Of a stretch of 64,000 nt of DNA, positions 9,154 to 19,403 are shown piece by piece. The notes under the pieces were generated by a model, which ran no database searches, had not been told where the DNA came from, and saw only the letters and a program-made list of their open reading frames with translations. The DNA comes from Xenorhabdus miraniensis (GTDB taxonomy: Bacteria; Pseudomonadota; Gammaproteobacteria; Enterobacterales; Enterobacteriaceae). Made by a program: the position numbers and the translations under genes. Where the stretch lies: the NCBI RefSeq assembly GCF_002632615.1, contig NZ_NITZ01000015.1, positions 1-64,000 on the forward strand, written 5' to 3'. Positions within the stretch are counted from its first letter, which is position 1; each line of letters opens with the position of its first letter.

Positions 9154-9489
9154 AATTCCTCTCTTCTGCTAAATATAATGTTATTTCAAACACAATCTTT
9201 TTATCATGATTTATAGGTTTTATTTAATGATAATTAAATAATTGTGACATGCTCTTGCTTAGTAATATATACAGTAACACTATGCGCTAATTAGCACTAA
9301 AACTATCTTTGTAATTAAAAAATTAAAAAAAAGCCACCTTATAAAAATCATTTATTTACTTTTCTTTTTATATGAATAATATTTTTAAGCTATTTTGTTT
9401 TTTCAGGAATAAAAAAACTTTGACAAAATTACCCTGTTAGCACGATGCTACTGTCCGTCGCTCTGCCATAACGTGAAAGGAGAAATCAT
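9154..9489. promoter_or_regulatory. Divergent AT-rich control region
   Basis: This 336-bp gap separates the riboflavin synthase-like gene from the Tsx-like gene. A TTGACA hexamer at 9420-9425 could be the -35 of the rightward promoter, but no good -10 follows at 16-18 bp. No FMN riboswitch motif is visible upstream of the flavin gene. AAAGGAG at 9476-9482 is the ribosome-binding site of the Tsx-like gene. Confidence 0.45.
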
Positions 9490-10278
9490 TTGCAATTTAT
9501 CAACAAGCTAAAAAACCATATAATTAAAATGGGTTTATTTCCTTCCTTATTGCTATCCATTGCCAATGGCGTCCAAGCAAGTGATTTTGTCAATTTTCAA
9601 TCAGTTGATACCAGCCTCTACTTTCAATTCGAAAACAAAGTTGCTCCCCAGAAAACCATTTCTCCCATTGTAGAAGCTTTTGGTGATTACAAAATCGGCG
9701 ATATGTATGTCTACAGTATTTGGCAAAACTCACTGCAACATGACTATAAAGGCGATAAGAGCACCTATTACTATAAGTTCGTACCAAGATTCAGTGCCAG
9801 TAAAATCACAGGATATGATTTTTCCTATGGCCCATTAAAAGATGTGCTGTTTGCTCAGTGGATTGCTAAAACCAAGAACGTAAGACATGATTATTTCCCC
9901 GGTATCAGTCTTGATTGGCAAGTGGGCGGGTTCAGCTGGTTGCGTACTATCTTTTATTTTGAAAATAATGCCAAAGGGAGTTGGGATGATCAGCGCATCC
10001 ACATTGATTATGGTATTCCTTTCAGCAACCAATTGGGGGATTTCCGCATCGTCGGAACTTTCGACTATACATTGGGGTTAGGCGATAATCCTGAAATGAT
10101 CGATTTCAAGCCTGAATTACATTACGACTTGGGAAAAAAATTAGGGTATCAGCCCGGCCATTTATGGACAGGGATGGTTGTGAATCCGGTTAAAAATAAG
10201 TACAAAATAAAAGATACATCTGATTTTCGCACGAATCAATTTAGCTACGGGGTGTTTATTCGATACAGCTTTTTCTAA
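9490..10278 (+). CDS. Tsx-like nucleoside-specific outer membrane channel
   Basis: This 262-residue protein fits the Tsx/OmpK channel family of 12-stranded outer membrane barrels that pass nucleosides. Supporting features are a basic N-terminus with a hydrophobic stretch ending GVQA/SDF (signal peptide, cleavage near residue 31), alternating aromatic strands, DVLFAQWIAKTK and GYDFSYGP motifs, and a terminal aromatic signature YSFF. Translation probably starts at TTG, six to seven bases after AAAGGAG; an ATG at 9529 would leave a poor signal sequence and no ribosome-binding site. It heads a same-strand set with an MFS transporter and a flavin monooxygenase. Confidence 0.82.
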   Translation: MQFINKLKNHIIKMGLFPSLLLSIANGVQASDFVNFQSVDTSLYFQFENKVAPQKTISPIVEAFGDYKIGDMYVYSIWQNSLQHDYKGDKSTYYYKFVPRFSASKITGYDFSYGPLKDVLFAQWIAKTKNVRHDYFPGISLDWQVGGFSWLRTIFYFENNAKGSWDDQRIHIDYGIPFSNQLGDFRIVGTFDYTLGLGDNPEMIDFKPELHYDLGKKLGYQPGHLWTGMVVNPVKNKYKIKDTSDFRTNQFSYGVFIRYSFF

Positions 10279-10332
10279 TAAACACATAAAATAGTGCCGT
10301 TTTTAATGGTTTATATCCTTGATGGGGTCACA

Positions 10333-11610
10333 ATGTCCATTCAACACGACAAATTCGGGCGTACTTATCAGTGGTTTTTGCTGATACTCTTAGGCATGGT
10401 CTATTTTTTATCCACAGCAACGACCTTTACGTCATTGGGTGTTGTCCTGCCCAGCATGATTTATGAACTGGGCTGGAGTTGGACGAATGCCGGGTTAGGC
10501 TTCACCCTGCTTGGGCTGACCTGCGGGCTATCCAGTTTTTTGCCAACGATATTCATCCGTAAGGCTGGTGTTCGATTTACTTTGTTCATTGGCCTGCTGA
10601 TTTTTCTGGCTGGTTTCTACAACCTTTATCACACACATGTTATTTCATCATATTTTATTGGTACGGCTTTAATCGGCATCGGTTTTACCTTTTTGGCTAC
10701 CGTTCCGGGCACTTATGTGATTTCGCGATTATATGAGAAGCAATCTCTTGCTTTTGGCTTCTATTTCACGATTGGTGGATTGGGCGGCGTCATTGGCCCA
10801 TGGATCTATTTTCTGGCAACCCGGATTTGGGGAACGTGGCGGATGCACTGGATGATTTCTGCCATTGTACTCACCATTTTCGTTATCCTGACGATTATTA
10901 CCCTTCGGGAAGGAAAACGGGAAATTGCCCACGCCAAGGCCGTAAATCAAAAACATAACAGCCAGGATACCTCCGGTATTTATCGCACTAAGCAGCGCTG
11001 GACTGCGCATCAGGCACTGCGGACATGGCAATTCTACGTGATTGCAGCCACTTATACTGCGTTTTTATGGTGTGGTATCACGGTCAATAGCTTTGCAGTT
11101 GCCCATATTATCGAAAATGGTTTCAGCGAAGCCATTGCCGCAGGGCTACTGAGCACGATGGCTTTTATTAATGCCTTTTCCCGATTGGCCGGTGGTGCCG
11201 TCGGGGAATGGATAGATCCGAAAAAATTACTTATTGGCAGCCTGACTATCATCATTCTTGGCCTGATTGCACTGAGTATCGCTTCTTCATGGCCGTTCTT
11301 GATTGCATTTACCCTGTTTGTCGGCATGGGCTACGGGATGACGTTCCTCGCTTCCAGTGTATTGCTGGCTAACTATTTTGGCCGCAAGCCTTATCTGGAA
11401 CTGTTCTCAATCATGAACCTGATTTCTACACTGGCGTGTCTGGCACCTTTTTTTGCCGGTGCCCTCAAAGATTATTCAGGTAGTTTTACTTCAGCATTCT
11501 TAATTATTGCTATCCCCGTACTTGTTGTTCTTGTCGTAACATTGATGATGAAACCACCTGCTCAGAAAATGAAAAAGCGCTCAATCGAAGACACTCAATT
11601 TACTGAATAG
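10333..11610 (+). CDS. MFS transporter of unknown substrate
   Basis: The protein of 425 residues has about 12 predicted membrane segments with a central hydrophilic loop (KREIAHAKAVNQKHNSQDTSG). It fits the MFS proton-coupled carriers related to the OFA/monocarboxylate group. I chose ATG preceded by GATGGGG; an upstream in-frame GTG at 10294 would add 13 residues. The gene lies 54 bp after the Tsx-like gene and 41 bp before the flavin monooxygenase. That suggests it carries the monooxygenase substrate across the inner membrane. Confidence 0.88.
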   Translation: MSIQHDKFGRTYQWFLLILLGMVYFLSTATTFTSLGVVLPSMIYELGWSWTNAGLGFTLLGLTCGLSSFLPTIFIRKAGVRFTLFIGLLIFLAGFYNLYHTHVISSYFIGTALIGIGFTFLATVPGTYVISRLYEKQSLAFGFYFTIGGLGGVIGPWIYFLATRIWGTWRMHWMISAIVLTIFVILTIITLREGKREIAHAKAVNQKHNSQDTSGIYRTKQRWTAHQALRTWQFYVIAATYTAFLWCGITVNSFAVAHIIENGFSEAIAAGLLSTMAFINAFSRLAGGAVGEWIDPKKLLIGSLTIIILGLIALSIASSWPFLIAFTLFVGMGYGMTFLASSVLLANYFGRKPYLELFSIMNLISTLACLAPFFAGALKDYSGSFTSAFLIIAIPVLVVLVVTLMMKPPAQKMKKRSIEDTQFTE

Positions 11611-11651
11611 GGCCAAAATGAACTGAAACAACAATAAACAAGGAAATAGTG

Positions 11652-12707
11652 ATGCCAAAGAAAGAGTTCGGTGTATTTCTGCCCATCGCCAAAGGTGGGT
11701 GGATCATCTCCAAAAACACGCCACCACTGGATGCGTCTTATAAACAAAACCGTGAGGCTGCCATTCTGGCTGACCAGATTGGCCTTGATTTCATTATGTC
11801 CATGGGTAAATGGCGTGGATTCGGTGGTGAAACAGATCATTGGGGCTGCTCACTTGAATCTGTCACCATGATGGCCGGCATTGCCGAAGTTACCCACCGC
11901 GCAAAATTGATCGCTACAGTCCACGCCGGGCTACATAATCCGGCAGTCACCGCTAAAATGATCGCCACTCTGGATCATATTAGCCAGGGACGCGCCGGGC
12001 TGAATATTGTTTCCGGCTCATTCAGGGATGAATTTGAACAAATGGGTGAGTGGGATGGCAGTTTGGATCATGACCAACGCTATGCCATGACTGAAGAGTG
12101 GACTCAGTTGATCAAACGACTTTGGCGTGAAAAACAAGTCACTCATGAAGGCACTTATTTTCATTTAAAACAGTGTGTTTCTGAGCCCAAACCGCTTTCC
12201 CTTCCGCGTCCTTATTTAGTTTGTGCCGGCCAGTCCGAGCAAGGGCTGCGTTTCAGTGTACGCCACACCGATGTTTGTTTTATCGGTGGCAAGGATGAGG
12301 CAGAAACTCGCAATATCAGTTTAACTGCAAAGCGTATCGCCGCCGAATACAACACAACCACCAAAACATTCTGTATGTGTACCGTCATTTGTGCCGAAAC
12401 CGATGCCTATGCAGAAACCCTTGCCCAGTTCTACCGTCAAGGGTTGGATGTGGAAGCCGTCAAAAATATGATGCGCAGTTTTGGCGTCGATATGGATGGA
12501 AAAAGTAATGCGATGGTAGAGCGCTCACAAAACGCCTTTATGACCCATACTGCCATTGGTACGCCAGATACCTGCTACAAGCAATTGGTTGATTTAATTC
12601 GTACTTGTGACTTGGATGGTGTTATGTTGATTTTCCCCGATTACATAAAGGGGTTAAAGGTTTTCGGGGATCAGCTCCTGCCTAAATTAAGAGAGGAATT
12701 TGCCTGA
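11652..12707 (+). CDS. RutA-like flavin-dependent monooxygenase (LLM class)
   Basis: This 351-residue protein is a bacterial-luciferase-like, FMNH2-dependent monooxygenase. It follows pyrimidine oxygenase RutA closely through the N-terminal half: GVFLPIAKGGWIIS, then MSMGKWRGFGG, LDHISQGRAGLNIVSG and YLVCAGQSEQGLRFS. RutA opens the uracil ring in E. coli, but the partner genes rutB-G are absent here, so the substrate may be another ring or amide. AAGGA stands seven bases before the ATG. A flavin reductase is not seen nearby; the riboflavin synthase-like gene 2.5 kb away may relate to its cofactor. Confidence 0.85.
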   Translation: MPKKEFGVFLPIAKGGWIISKNTPPLDASYKQNREAAILADQIGLDFIMSMGKWRGFGGETDHWGCSLESVTMMAGIAEVTHRAKLIATVHAGLHNPAVTAKMIATLDHISQGRAGLNIVSGSFRDEFEQMGEWDGSLDHDQRYAMTEEWTQLIKRLWREKQVTHEGTYFHLKQCVSEPKPLSLPRPYLVCAGQSEQGLRFSVRHTDVCFIGGKDEAETRNISLTAKRIAAEYNTTTKTFCMCTVICAETDAYAETLAQFYRQGLDVEAVKNMMRSFGVDMDGKSNAMVERSQNAFMTHTAIGTPDTCYKQLVDLIRTCDLDGVMLIFPDYIKGLKVFGDQLLPKLREEFA

Positions 12708-12730
12708 TAGTTTCCAGCCAGTTTGCTGAT

Positions 12731-12756
12731 AAACCTCGTTTTTTCAAACGAGGTTT
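12731..12756. terminator. Bidirectional terminator
   Basis: AAACCTCGTTT / AAACGAGGTTT (12731-12741 with 12746-12756) has a short loop and T-rich flanks on both strands. It separates the monooxygenase gene from the converging ybbP. Confidence 0.9.
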
Positions 12757-12796
12757 ATTTCATCATTGTTAATGATAAACCGAAAATATGCAGAAA

Positions 12797-15229
12797 TTAT
12801 TCAGGCAAGCGCCGATATTGCCCTTGTCCCCGCAATAACCGGAGCCCCAACCAACCTCCACATAATGAAAGCAGTAAGCTGCTAATCATGGGAAGTAAAA
12901 TCCACATCTGCCATTGTGGTTGCCATGGGAAATTAAAGACTTGGGTTTGCAATAACCAGAGTGCAATTTCTGCACCAAATGCCGCAGCCACCCCCGCCAT
13001 AAAGCCAAGCAATGCAAATTCACTCCACAGTGTACGGCGCAGAAGTTTTTTGCTCGCCCCCAATGTACGGTATACCACCAATTCAAGCTGGCGCTGGCTC
13101 ATACCGACCTGAATTTGCGCCAGTAATAACAATCCGCCACAAACCATAACCAGAACGACCATGATTTCCAACGCCTTGCTAACTTGCTGCAAAATACCTT
13201 GTATCTGTTTGATTATCGAACCAACATCTAACATGCTGATTGTCGGGAAATGCCGGTTAATCTCCGTCAGCAACCGCCCATCACCTTCATAATGGAAGCT
13301 GGTCAGCCACATTGCCGGCTGATTTTCCAATGTCTCTTTAGAGAAGATAAAAAAGAAGTTCGGATTCACACTTTCCCAATCCACCTTACGAATACTGCTT
13401 ACCGTAGCTTGGAATATCCGGGTATCACCGGTGAATGAGAGTTTATCTCCCACATTGATTTGTAGCCGTTCAGCAACCCCCTGTTCCATGGAAACTTCGT
13501 TTGACTTCGGTGGCCATGTTCCCTCAACGAGGGTATTAAAAGGCGGTAATTCTGATTTCCATGTTAAGTTCAGTTCGCGACGTACCGTTGTACTATTGGG
13601 ATGCTTTTCATCGGCCCATTCAATGGATGATTGACCATTTATTTCCGTCAGGCGCGCCAACACCACAGGGTAAAACTCAGTGGGTTTGACCTGATATTTG
13701 TTCAACATATCATTAACCTGGGCAATTTGCGGTTTAGTTATGTTAAGCAGGAAATAATTTGGGCTATCAGGCGGCAACTGTTGTTGCCACTGATTCAATA
13801 AATCTCCCCTTGCCATAATAAGCAAGGCCAACAGCATAAATGACAGTGAAAATGCAGCCAATTGTGTCATGGTCTGAAATGGGCGGCATAATAGACGATT
13901 AACGGCCAAACGCAGGCTTAATTGGCTGAATGTCACGCGGCGCAAGATCCATAAGCCGACCCATCCCAACAGCGCCAATAATAATGCGATAACGGGTACT
14001 CCCGCCAGCAATGACCATAACAGAGGCTTAGTTCCTGCCAGTAAGACCAACCCTCCTGTCACCATCAAGGCTACTGCTGGCAGGTAGTAACGCAATGGCC
14101 AGATAGTCGCAGTAACATCACTTCTCAATACGCGTGAAGGCTGGGTAGCCATTAATTGGCGATAAGGGCGAATTCCCACCAACAAGGCAATACCAAACAA
14201 GGTGCTAATCGCCCATATCCACGGCCATATTCCCGCTTCCGGCAACATCTTAGGCAGCATTCCAGCCAAAATCCGAATCAAGGCAGACTCAAAAATCAGA
14301 CCTAAAACAGAACCCACCACAATCGCTGCCAGCAAGATCACCAGCCATTGCCCAATAATCCACTGCCGCAAAGCCCAACGCCCTGCTCCCAATGTTTTCA
14401 GGATGGCAATTAAATTATGTCGGCTGCGGCAATAATGCGCCATGGAAACCGCCATCGCAGCCACGGCAAGCAATAACGTCAATAAGGCTGATAAGAGTAA
14501 AAATTGCTGGGCACGCTCAATAGATTGCGCTAATGCACTATTATCCTGTTTTAGCGTTAACCAACGTTGATCTGCTTTTAATTGCGGATCAACGAATTGC
14601 TGGAAGGATTGGATAGCCGGTGGAGAACCCGAAAACATATAGCGATAAGTCAATCGGCTACCCGGTTGGATTGCCCCTGTCGCTTTGGCATCCTCAATAT
14701 TGATTAAGATTCGGGGAGAAATCTGGAATGGACTAAAGCCACTGTCAGGCTCTTGCAGCAATTCTCCGCTCACTTTTAGTGTGGTATCCCCCACGTCAAT
14801 TTCATCCCCGACTTTAATACCCAATAATGTCAGCAATCGCGGCGGCACCAGCACAGAACCTTTTTCCGGTTTTAACCCCCGCGGGTAGGTTTCCAGCTCT
14901 CCATACAACGGATAACGATCATCAGCCGCTTTCACCTGAGCCAATTGCGGAATATCTCCCGCGTACGTCATGGTGGAAAAAGAGAGCTGACGACTCAGTG
15001 TCAGCCCTTGCTCCTGCGCTCTTTTAAGCCAACCTTCATCAACGGGATACGAAGCCCTTAAGACCAGATCGCCCGCCAGAAAGTCACGGCTCTGATAATG
15101 CACACTTTGATCAATGCGATCACTAATCCGCCCTAATGCCAGCACACATGCGACAGCCAATGTCAGGGACAACCAGACAATCAGAAGAGACGGGGTACGC
15201 CATTCACGCCAAAACCAGCGCCAGATCAT
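12797..15229 (-). CDS. ybbP: ABC transporter permease YbbP (FtsX-like)
   Basis: The 810-residue inner membrane protein has two FtsX-type permease halves: an N-terminal membrane anchor (WLSLTLAVACVLALG), a periplasmic domain, then groups of membrane segments around 245-345, 385-465 and 705-795. It pairs with ATPase YbbA; the complex is of the LolCDE/MacB mechanotransmission class, thought to act on lipids or envelope substrates, but its substrate is not established. The start codon overlaps the ybbA stop by four bases (ATGA), and the pair sits beside tesA as in E. coli. Confidence 0.95.
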   Translation of the reverse strand: MIWRWFWREWRTPSLLIVWLSLTLAVACVLALGRISDRIDQSVHYQSRDFLAGDLVLRASYPVDEGWLKRAQEQGLTLSRQLSFSTMTYAGDIPQLAQVKAADDRYPLYGELETYPRGLKPEKGSVLVPPRLLTLLGIKVGDEIDVGDTTLKVSGELLQEPDSGFSPFQISPRILINIEDAKATGAIQPGSRLTYRYMFSGSPPAIQSFQQFVDPQLKADQRWLTLKQDNSALAQSIERAQQFLLLSALLTLLLAVAAMAVSMAHYCRSRHNLIAILKTLGAGRWALRQWIIGQWLVILLAAIVVGSVLGLIFESALIRILAGMLPKMLPEAGIWPWIWAISTLFGIALLVGIRPYRQLMATQPSRVLRSDVTATIWPLRYYLPAVALMVTGGLVLLAGTKPLLWSLLAGVPVIALLLALLGWVGLWILRRVTFSQLSLRLAVNRLLCRPFQTMTQLAAFSLSFMLLALLIMARGDLLNQWQQQLPPDSPNYFLLNITKPQIAQVNDMLNKYQVKPTEFYPVVLARLTEINGQSSIEWADEKHPNSTTVRRELNLTWKSELPPFNTLVEGTWPPKSNEVSMEQGVAERLQINVGDKLSFTGDTRIFQATVSSIRKVDWESVNPNFFFIFSKETLENQPAMWLTSFHYEGDGRLLTEINRHFPTISMLDVGSIIKQIQGILQQVSKALEIMVVLVMVCGGLLLLAQIQVGMSQRQLELVVYRTLGASKKLLRRTLWSEFALLGFMAGVAAAFGAEIALWLLQTQVFNFPWQPQWQMWILLPMISSLLLSLCGGWLGLRLLRGQGQYRRLPE

Positions 15230-15912
15230 GCTTCCTCCCGCAATTTGCCATCCACCAAACGTAAACGACGCTGACAGCGGGCAGCGAGTTGACTGTCATG
15301 GGTCACCAGAATCAAGGTCGTGGCGTAATCATGATTGAGGGAAAACAATAAATCAGCAATGCGATCACCTGTCTGGCGATCGAGGTTACCTGTTGGTTCA
15401 TCAGCAAACAGAATTTTGGGACGGGTACAGAACGCGCGGGCCAAAGCCACCCGCTGCTGTTCTCCGCCTGAAAGTTGGGCTGGCATATGTTTCAGACGTT
15501 TTCCCAATCCTAACTGCTCAAGTAATTCGATGGCTTGCTGACGACTTTGATTTTCTGACTCACCACGCAGCAACGCAGGAAGCTGGACATTCTCTAACGC
15601 GTTCAAAGTAGGGATCAACATAAACGATTGGAAAACAAAACCAACATTTTCTGCCCTTAATTGCGCCCTCTCTTCTTCATTCATGCGGCTGATATTTTGC
15701 CCCAACAGGTGAACCTCTCCCCCGCTACCATCATCCAGTCCGGCAATAATGCCCAAAAGGGTTGATTTGCCCGATCCTGATTCACCAATTAATGCAATTG
15801 TCTGCGCTGACTCGACAACCAACTCAATACCTTGCAATATATTAATTACCTCTTCCCCTTGACCGACATGTTTAGTGAGATGATGAACTTCAAGAATACT
15901 TTCTACAGCCAT
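15226..15912 (-). CDS. ybbA: ABC transporter ATP-binding protein YbbA
   Basis: This 228-residue ATPase drives the YbbP permease. Walker A is GESGSGKST (43-51), the signature LSGGEQQ is at 147-153, and Walker B is ILFADEP with D171; a switch histidine appears in LVTHD. The class is that of LolD/MacB-type ATPases. The 5' end overlaps the tesA 5' end head to head by 33 bp, the same arrangement and the same length as in E. coli K-12 as I recall it. Confidence 0.96.
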   Translation of the reverse strand: MAVESILEVHHLTKHVGQGEEVINILQGIELVVESAQTIALIGESGSGKSTLLGIIAGLDDGSGGEVHLLGQNISRMNEEERAQLRAENVGFVFQSFMLIPTLNALENVQLPALLRGESENQSRQQAIELLEQLGLGKRLKHMPAQLSGGEQQRVALARAFCTRPKILFADEPTGNLDRQTGDRIADLLFSLNHDYATTLILVTHDSQLAARCQRRLRLVDGKLREEA

Positions 15913-16515
15913 GTATTTTTCCTTTTATTGTTGGTTCTATGCAGCGCCAAAGCGGTGGCGGCTGATACCCTGCTGATATTGGGTGATAGCCTCAGTGCCG
16001 GATATCGTCTGCCCGTTGAACATTCGTGGCCCAGACTAATGGCAAAGCAATGGCAGCAAGCCGGAAAAAAAACAACCATCGTTAACGGCAGCATCAGCGG
16101 TAATACGACAGCACAGGCATTTGAACGTCTGCCTGAATTATTGAAACAACACAATCCCAAGTGGGTTCTGATAGAGCTTGGTGCAAATGATGGATTGCGT
16201 GGTTTTCCCATTAAAAACATAGAGCAAGATTTGCAACAGGGCATTACTTTGATCAAACAAGCCGGCGCGCAACCACTGTTAATGCAGGGTCGGATTTCAC
16301 CTAATTATGGAAAACGTTATACCGAATCCTTTGCAAAAATTTATCCTGCACTGGCTGAACGCAACCAAATTCCTCTGCTACCATTTTTCATGGAGCACGT
16401 TGTTATTAAACCAGAATGGATGCAAGACGATGGGCTGCACCCCAACCAATCTGCGCAGCCTTTTATTGCTAATTGGATGTCCAACAAACTGTCGGCATAT
16501 ATCAACCACCCTTAA
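15880..16515 (+). CDS. tesA: Periplasmic thioesterase I / lysophospholipase L1
   Basis: TesA hydrolyses acyl-CoA, lysophospholipid and some peptide esters in the periplasm. The precursor is 211 residues, from tandem ATG codons giving MMNFKNTF as in E. coli. A hydrophobic signal peptide ends AVA/ADT (near 27-28). The SGNH motifs are complete: GDSLS (35-39, nucleophile S37), glycine in SGNT, GANDGLRG, and DGLHP near the end. The 5' end overlaps ybbA on the other strand. A weak stem (AATAGC/GCTATT) right after the stop may terminate it. Confidence 0.96.
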   Translation: MMNFKNTFYSHVFFLLLLVLCSAKAVAADTLLILGDSLSAGYRLPVEHSWPRLMAKQWQQAGKKTTIVNGSISGNTTAQAFERLPELLKQHNPKWVLIELGANDGLRGFPIKNIEQDLQQGITLIKQAGAQPLLMQGRISPNYGKRYTESFAKIYPALAERNQIPLLPFFMEHVVIKPEWMQDDGLHPNQSAQPFIANWMSNKLSAYINHP

Positions 16516-16677
16516 TAGCTTACTCCAAGGGGCTATTTTATTTGTCGTTTTGTGCGCAGTCAGTATTCAGGCTATCTGCAACAATAAATGCTTACTGAGA
16601 GTAGGCGTTTAATCAAAATATTTCTCAATAGTAAATCATTTATTTCCATAAATTAATGCAGATAAACAGGTAAATTT

Positions 16678-17454
16678 ATGCAAAAAGCTATTCTTATTAC
16701 AGGGTGTTCCAGTGGGATCGGGTTAGCTGCGGCCAAAACACTCCATCAACGTGGTTACCGTGTGCTTGCCGCTTGCCGCAAGCCTGATGATTTGGCCCAT
16801 ATGCGTGAGTTAGGATTCGAACCAATTGAACTGGATTTAGACGATAAAGAAAGTGTCGACCGGGCAGCCAAAACAGTAATCGAATTAACCAATGGCCGTT
16901 TGTTTGGGCTATTCAATAATGGCGGATTCGGCGTTTATGGCCCATTAGAAAGCATTTCCCGTGAACAGATGGAAAAACAATTTTCCACAAATTTTTTTGG
17001 TACTCATCAACTTACCTGCTTATTACTGCCAGCCATACGTGCTTATGGCGCAGGACGGATTGTCCAAACCAGTTCTGTTATGGGGCTACTTTCAACGCCT
17101 GGACGTGGGGCCTATGCTGCCAGTAAATATGCCCTCGAAGCATGGTCAGATGCCTTGCGGGGAGAACTGGCAAAAACAGGCATTAAAGTCAGCCTGATAG
17201 AGCCGGGCCCAATCAATACACGTTTTACGGAGAATGTAAATCAAATGCAGCAGGATAATCCTGTCGAAAATCCAAGCCTTGCCAGCCGTTTTACACTGAT
17301 GCCTGAAAATGTTGTGTCGAAACTGATTCACGCCCTGGAAAGTCCCAACCCTAAGTTACGTTATTCTGTTACATTATTAACTCACGCCGTAAAAGTGTCG
17401 CGTCGTATACTCCCGGAAAAATGGCTCGATAAAATTGTACGGTGGCAAAGCTAA
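16678..17454 (+). CDS. ybbO: Short-chain dehydrogenase YbbO
   Basis: YbbO is an NADP-dependent oxidoreductase of the SDR superfamily, reported in E. coli to reduce aldehydes. The 258-residue protein has the cofactor loop TGCSSGIG (8-15), a NNGG element (80-83; NNAG in most relatives), S132/S133, and catalytic Y146 with K150 (YAASK). PGPINTRF follows in the usual place. It lies between tesA and cnoX; E. coli has the same neighbours. Confidence 0.94.
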   Translation: MQKAILITGCSSGIGLAAAKTLHQRGYRVLAACRKPDDLAHMRELGFEPIELDLDDKESVDRAAKTVIELTNGRLFGLFNNGGFGVYGPLESISREQMEKQFSTNFFGTHQLTCLLLPAIRAYGAGRIVQTSSVMGLLSTPGRGAYAASKYALEAWSDALRGELAKTGIKVSLIEPGPINTRFTENVNQMQQDNPVENPSLASRFTLMPENVVSKLIHALESPNPKLRYSVTLLTHAVKVSRRILPEKWLDKIVRWQS

Positions 17455-17545
17455 GATTAATAAAAGCGAATAGACATTGAAAAACGTACAAACGGGTCTT
17501 ATTTATTCATGTAATCGCCTAGCAAAGAATCAGAGAGAAACGCCC

Positions 17546-18424
17546 ATGGAACCCACAGTGAATACAAACAATAGTACTGCCTATATCATTAATATTGATG
17601 AATTAAATATTGCTCAAATTGTTCAGCACTCACTCACCCAACTCGTCGTATTCTACTTTTGGTCTCCGCAAAATCTGCATTGCCATGAATTAGAAGCGAC
17701 CCTTGATAAAATCGCACACGAATATGCCGGGCAATTTATTCTGGCTAAAGTCAATTGTGACCAACTTCCTCATTTCGCTGCACAATTTGGGGTACGTGGT
17801 TTACCTACGGTACTGTTTGTGCAAGAAGCACGGCCTGTTCAAGGCTTTGAAGGCATTCAAACAGATGAATCTATCAGAAAAATTTTTTCCCAGCTTCTGA
17901 TCCAAGAGGAAAAATCACCGTTAGAGCAAGTGGATGATCTTCTTGCCGAAGGCAAAAATCAGGAAGCATTGTCTTTACTGAAAGAAATTCACAAAGAAAC
18001 GCCTCAAGATACTGAGATTACTTTATTGTTAGCCCAAGTGTATCTTTTGCTCAATCACCTTGAAGATGCCCAAAAATTGCTGGATACCGTTCCATTAGAA
18101 GAGCAAGACGAACGCTATCATACGTTACTTGAACACATTAAGTCCCAGAAAGAGGCCGCAGATTCACCTGAGATTCGACAACTACAGCAAGAGTTGGCGA
18201 CTCAACCAGAAAATGCAGAACTCGCCATTCAACTTGCCTCAAAATTACACGAAGTCGGTCGTGATGAAGAAGCGCTTGAATTGCTGTTCAGCTTTTTGAA
18301 AAAAGATCTTGCGGCTGCCGATGGTGCAGTGAAAAAGACAATGATGGATATTATTTCTGCACTGGGCACCGGGGATGTACTGGCATCTAAATATCGTCGT
18401 CATGTATACTCCTTACTCTATTAA
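17546..18424 (+). CDS. cnoX: Chaperedoxin CnoX (YbbN)
   Basis: CnoX is a thioredoxin-fold holdase that protects proteins from overoxidation and hands them to GroEL or DnaK. The 292-residue protein has an N-terminal thioredoxin domain (about 15-120) in which the active site reads WSPQNLHC. The first cysteine is therefore missing, as in E. coli (SxxC type), so it is not a classical oxidoreductase. The C-terminal part has TPR-like helices (from [13 protein letters not shown]) and ends [19 protein letters not shown] chose the ATG giving MEPTVNT; an upstream TTG adds 23 residues without family similarity. Confidence 0.93.
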   Translation: MEPTVNTNNSTAYIINIDELNIAQIVQHSLTQLVVFYFWSPQNLHCHELEATLDKIAHEYAGQFILAKVNCDQLPHFAAQFGVRGLPTVLFVQEARPVQGFEGIQTDESIRKIFSQLLIQEEKSPLEQVDDLLAEGKNQEALSLLKEIHKETPQDTEITLLLAQVYLLLNHLEDAQKLLDTVPLEEQDERYHTLLEHIKSQKEAADSPEIRQLQQELATQPENAELAIQLASKLHEVGRDEEALELLFSFLKKDLAAADGAVKKTMMDIISALGTGDVLASKYRRHVYSLLY

Positions 18425-18471
18425 GTAAATAAAACTTATATATTCCATAATTAACAAATAAGGGAATTTTT

Positions 18472-19401
18472 ATGGATTTACTCTCTCTTGGTGCGGTACC
18501 AATCCTCATCATTATTGCTGTCGTTATCGTCTTTACCTGTGTGAAGACTGTTCCACAAGGCTATCAATGGACGGTTGAACGCTTTGGGCGTTATACCCGT
18601 ACATTGACGCCCGGCCTGCATATCATCATGCCGTTTGTTGATCGCATTGGCCGTAGAATCAATATGATGGAACAAGTTCTGGATATTCCATCACAAGAAG
18701 TCATTTCTCGCGATAATGCGAACGTGACCATTGATGCAGTCTGCTTTATTCAAGTGGTCGACCCGGTACGGGCGGCTTATGAAGTCAGTAATCTGGAGTT
18801 GTCCATCATTAACCTGACGATGACCAACTTCCGTACCGTGCTGGGTTCAATGGAACTGGACGAAATGCTGTCTCAGCGTGATTCTATCAACAGCCGTCTG
18901 CTGACAATCGTTGATGAAGCCACCAACCCTTGGGGAGTCAAGATCACCCGTATTGAGATCCGCGATGTGCGTCCACCTAAGGAACTGATCTCTGCGATGA
19001 ATGCTCAGATGAAAGCTGAGCGTACCAAACGTGCGGATATTCTTGAGGCGGAAGGTATTCGTCAGGCGGCCATTCTGAAAGCGGAAGGGGAAAAGCAATC
19101 ACAAATCCTGAAAGCAGAGGGTGAACGTCAATCTGCCTTTCTTCAAGCGGAAGCCCGTGAACGTGCCGCAGAAGCAGAAGCACGTGCAACTAAAATGGTT
19201 TCTGACGCCATTGCCGATGGTGATATGCAGGCAATTAACTACTTCGTCGCCCAAAAATATACTGATGCCCTCACTAACATTGGTGCAGCAAATAACAGCA
19301 AAGTTATTATGATGCCGCTTGAGGCCAGCAATTTGATGGGAGCCATCGGTGGTATTGCTGAATTAATTGGCGAAAGCAAAAAGAGCAAACAGGATAAATA
19401 A
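18472..19401 (+). CDS. qmcA: SPFH/stomatin-family membrane protein QmcA
   Basis: QmcA is an inner membrane protein of the stomatin/prohibitin group, associated with membrane quality control around FtsH. The 309-residue protein has one N-terminal membrane segment (about 7-25, [16 protein letters not shown]). The SPFH domain runs from about 27 to 190 ([16 protein letters not shown]). A long charged coiled coil rich in ILKAEGE repeats follows at about 190-240. It is followed three bases later by ybbJ, forming the conserved qmcA-ybbJ operon. Confidence 0.95.
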   Translation: MDLLSLGAVPILIIIAVVIVFTCVKTVPQGYQWTVERFGRYTRTLTPGLHIIMPFVDRIGRRINMMEQVLDIPSQEVISRDNANVTIDAVCFIQVVDPVRAAYEVSNLELSIINLTMTNFRTVLGSMELDEMLSQRDSINSRLLTIVDEATNPWGVKITRIEIRDVRPPKELISAMNAQMKAERTKRADILEAEGIRQAAILKAEGEKQSQILKAEGERQSAFLQAEARERAAEAEARATKMVSDAIADGDMQAINYFVAQKYTDALTNIGAANNSKVIMMPLEASNLMGAIGGIAELIGESKKSKQDK

Positions 19402-19403
19402 CC

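Noticed and set aside
9154..9489. FMN riboswitch upstream of the riboflavin synthase-like gene
   Set aside because: None of the conserved RFN segments is visible in the leader.
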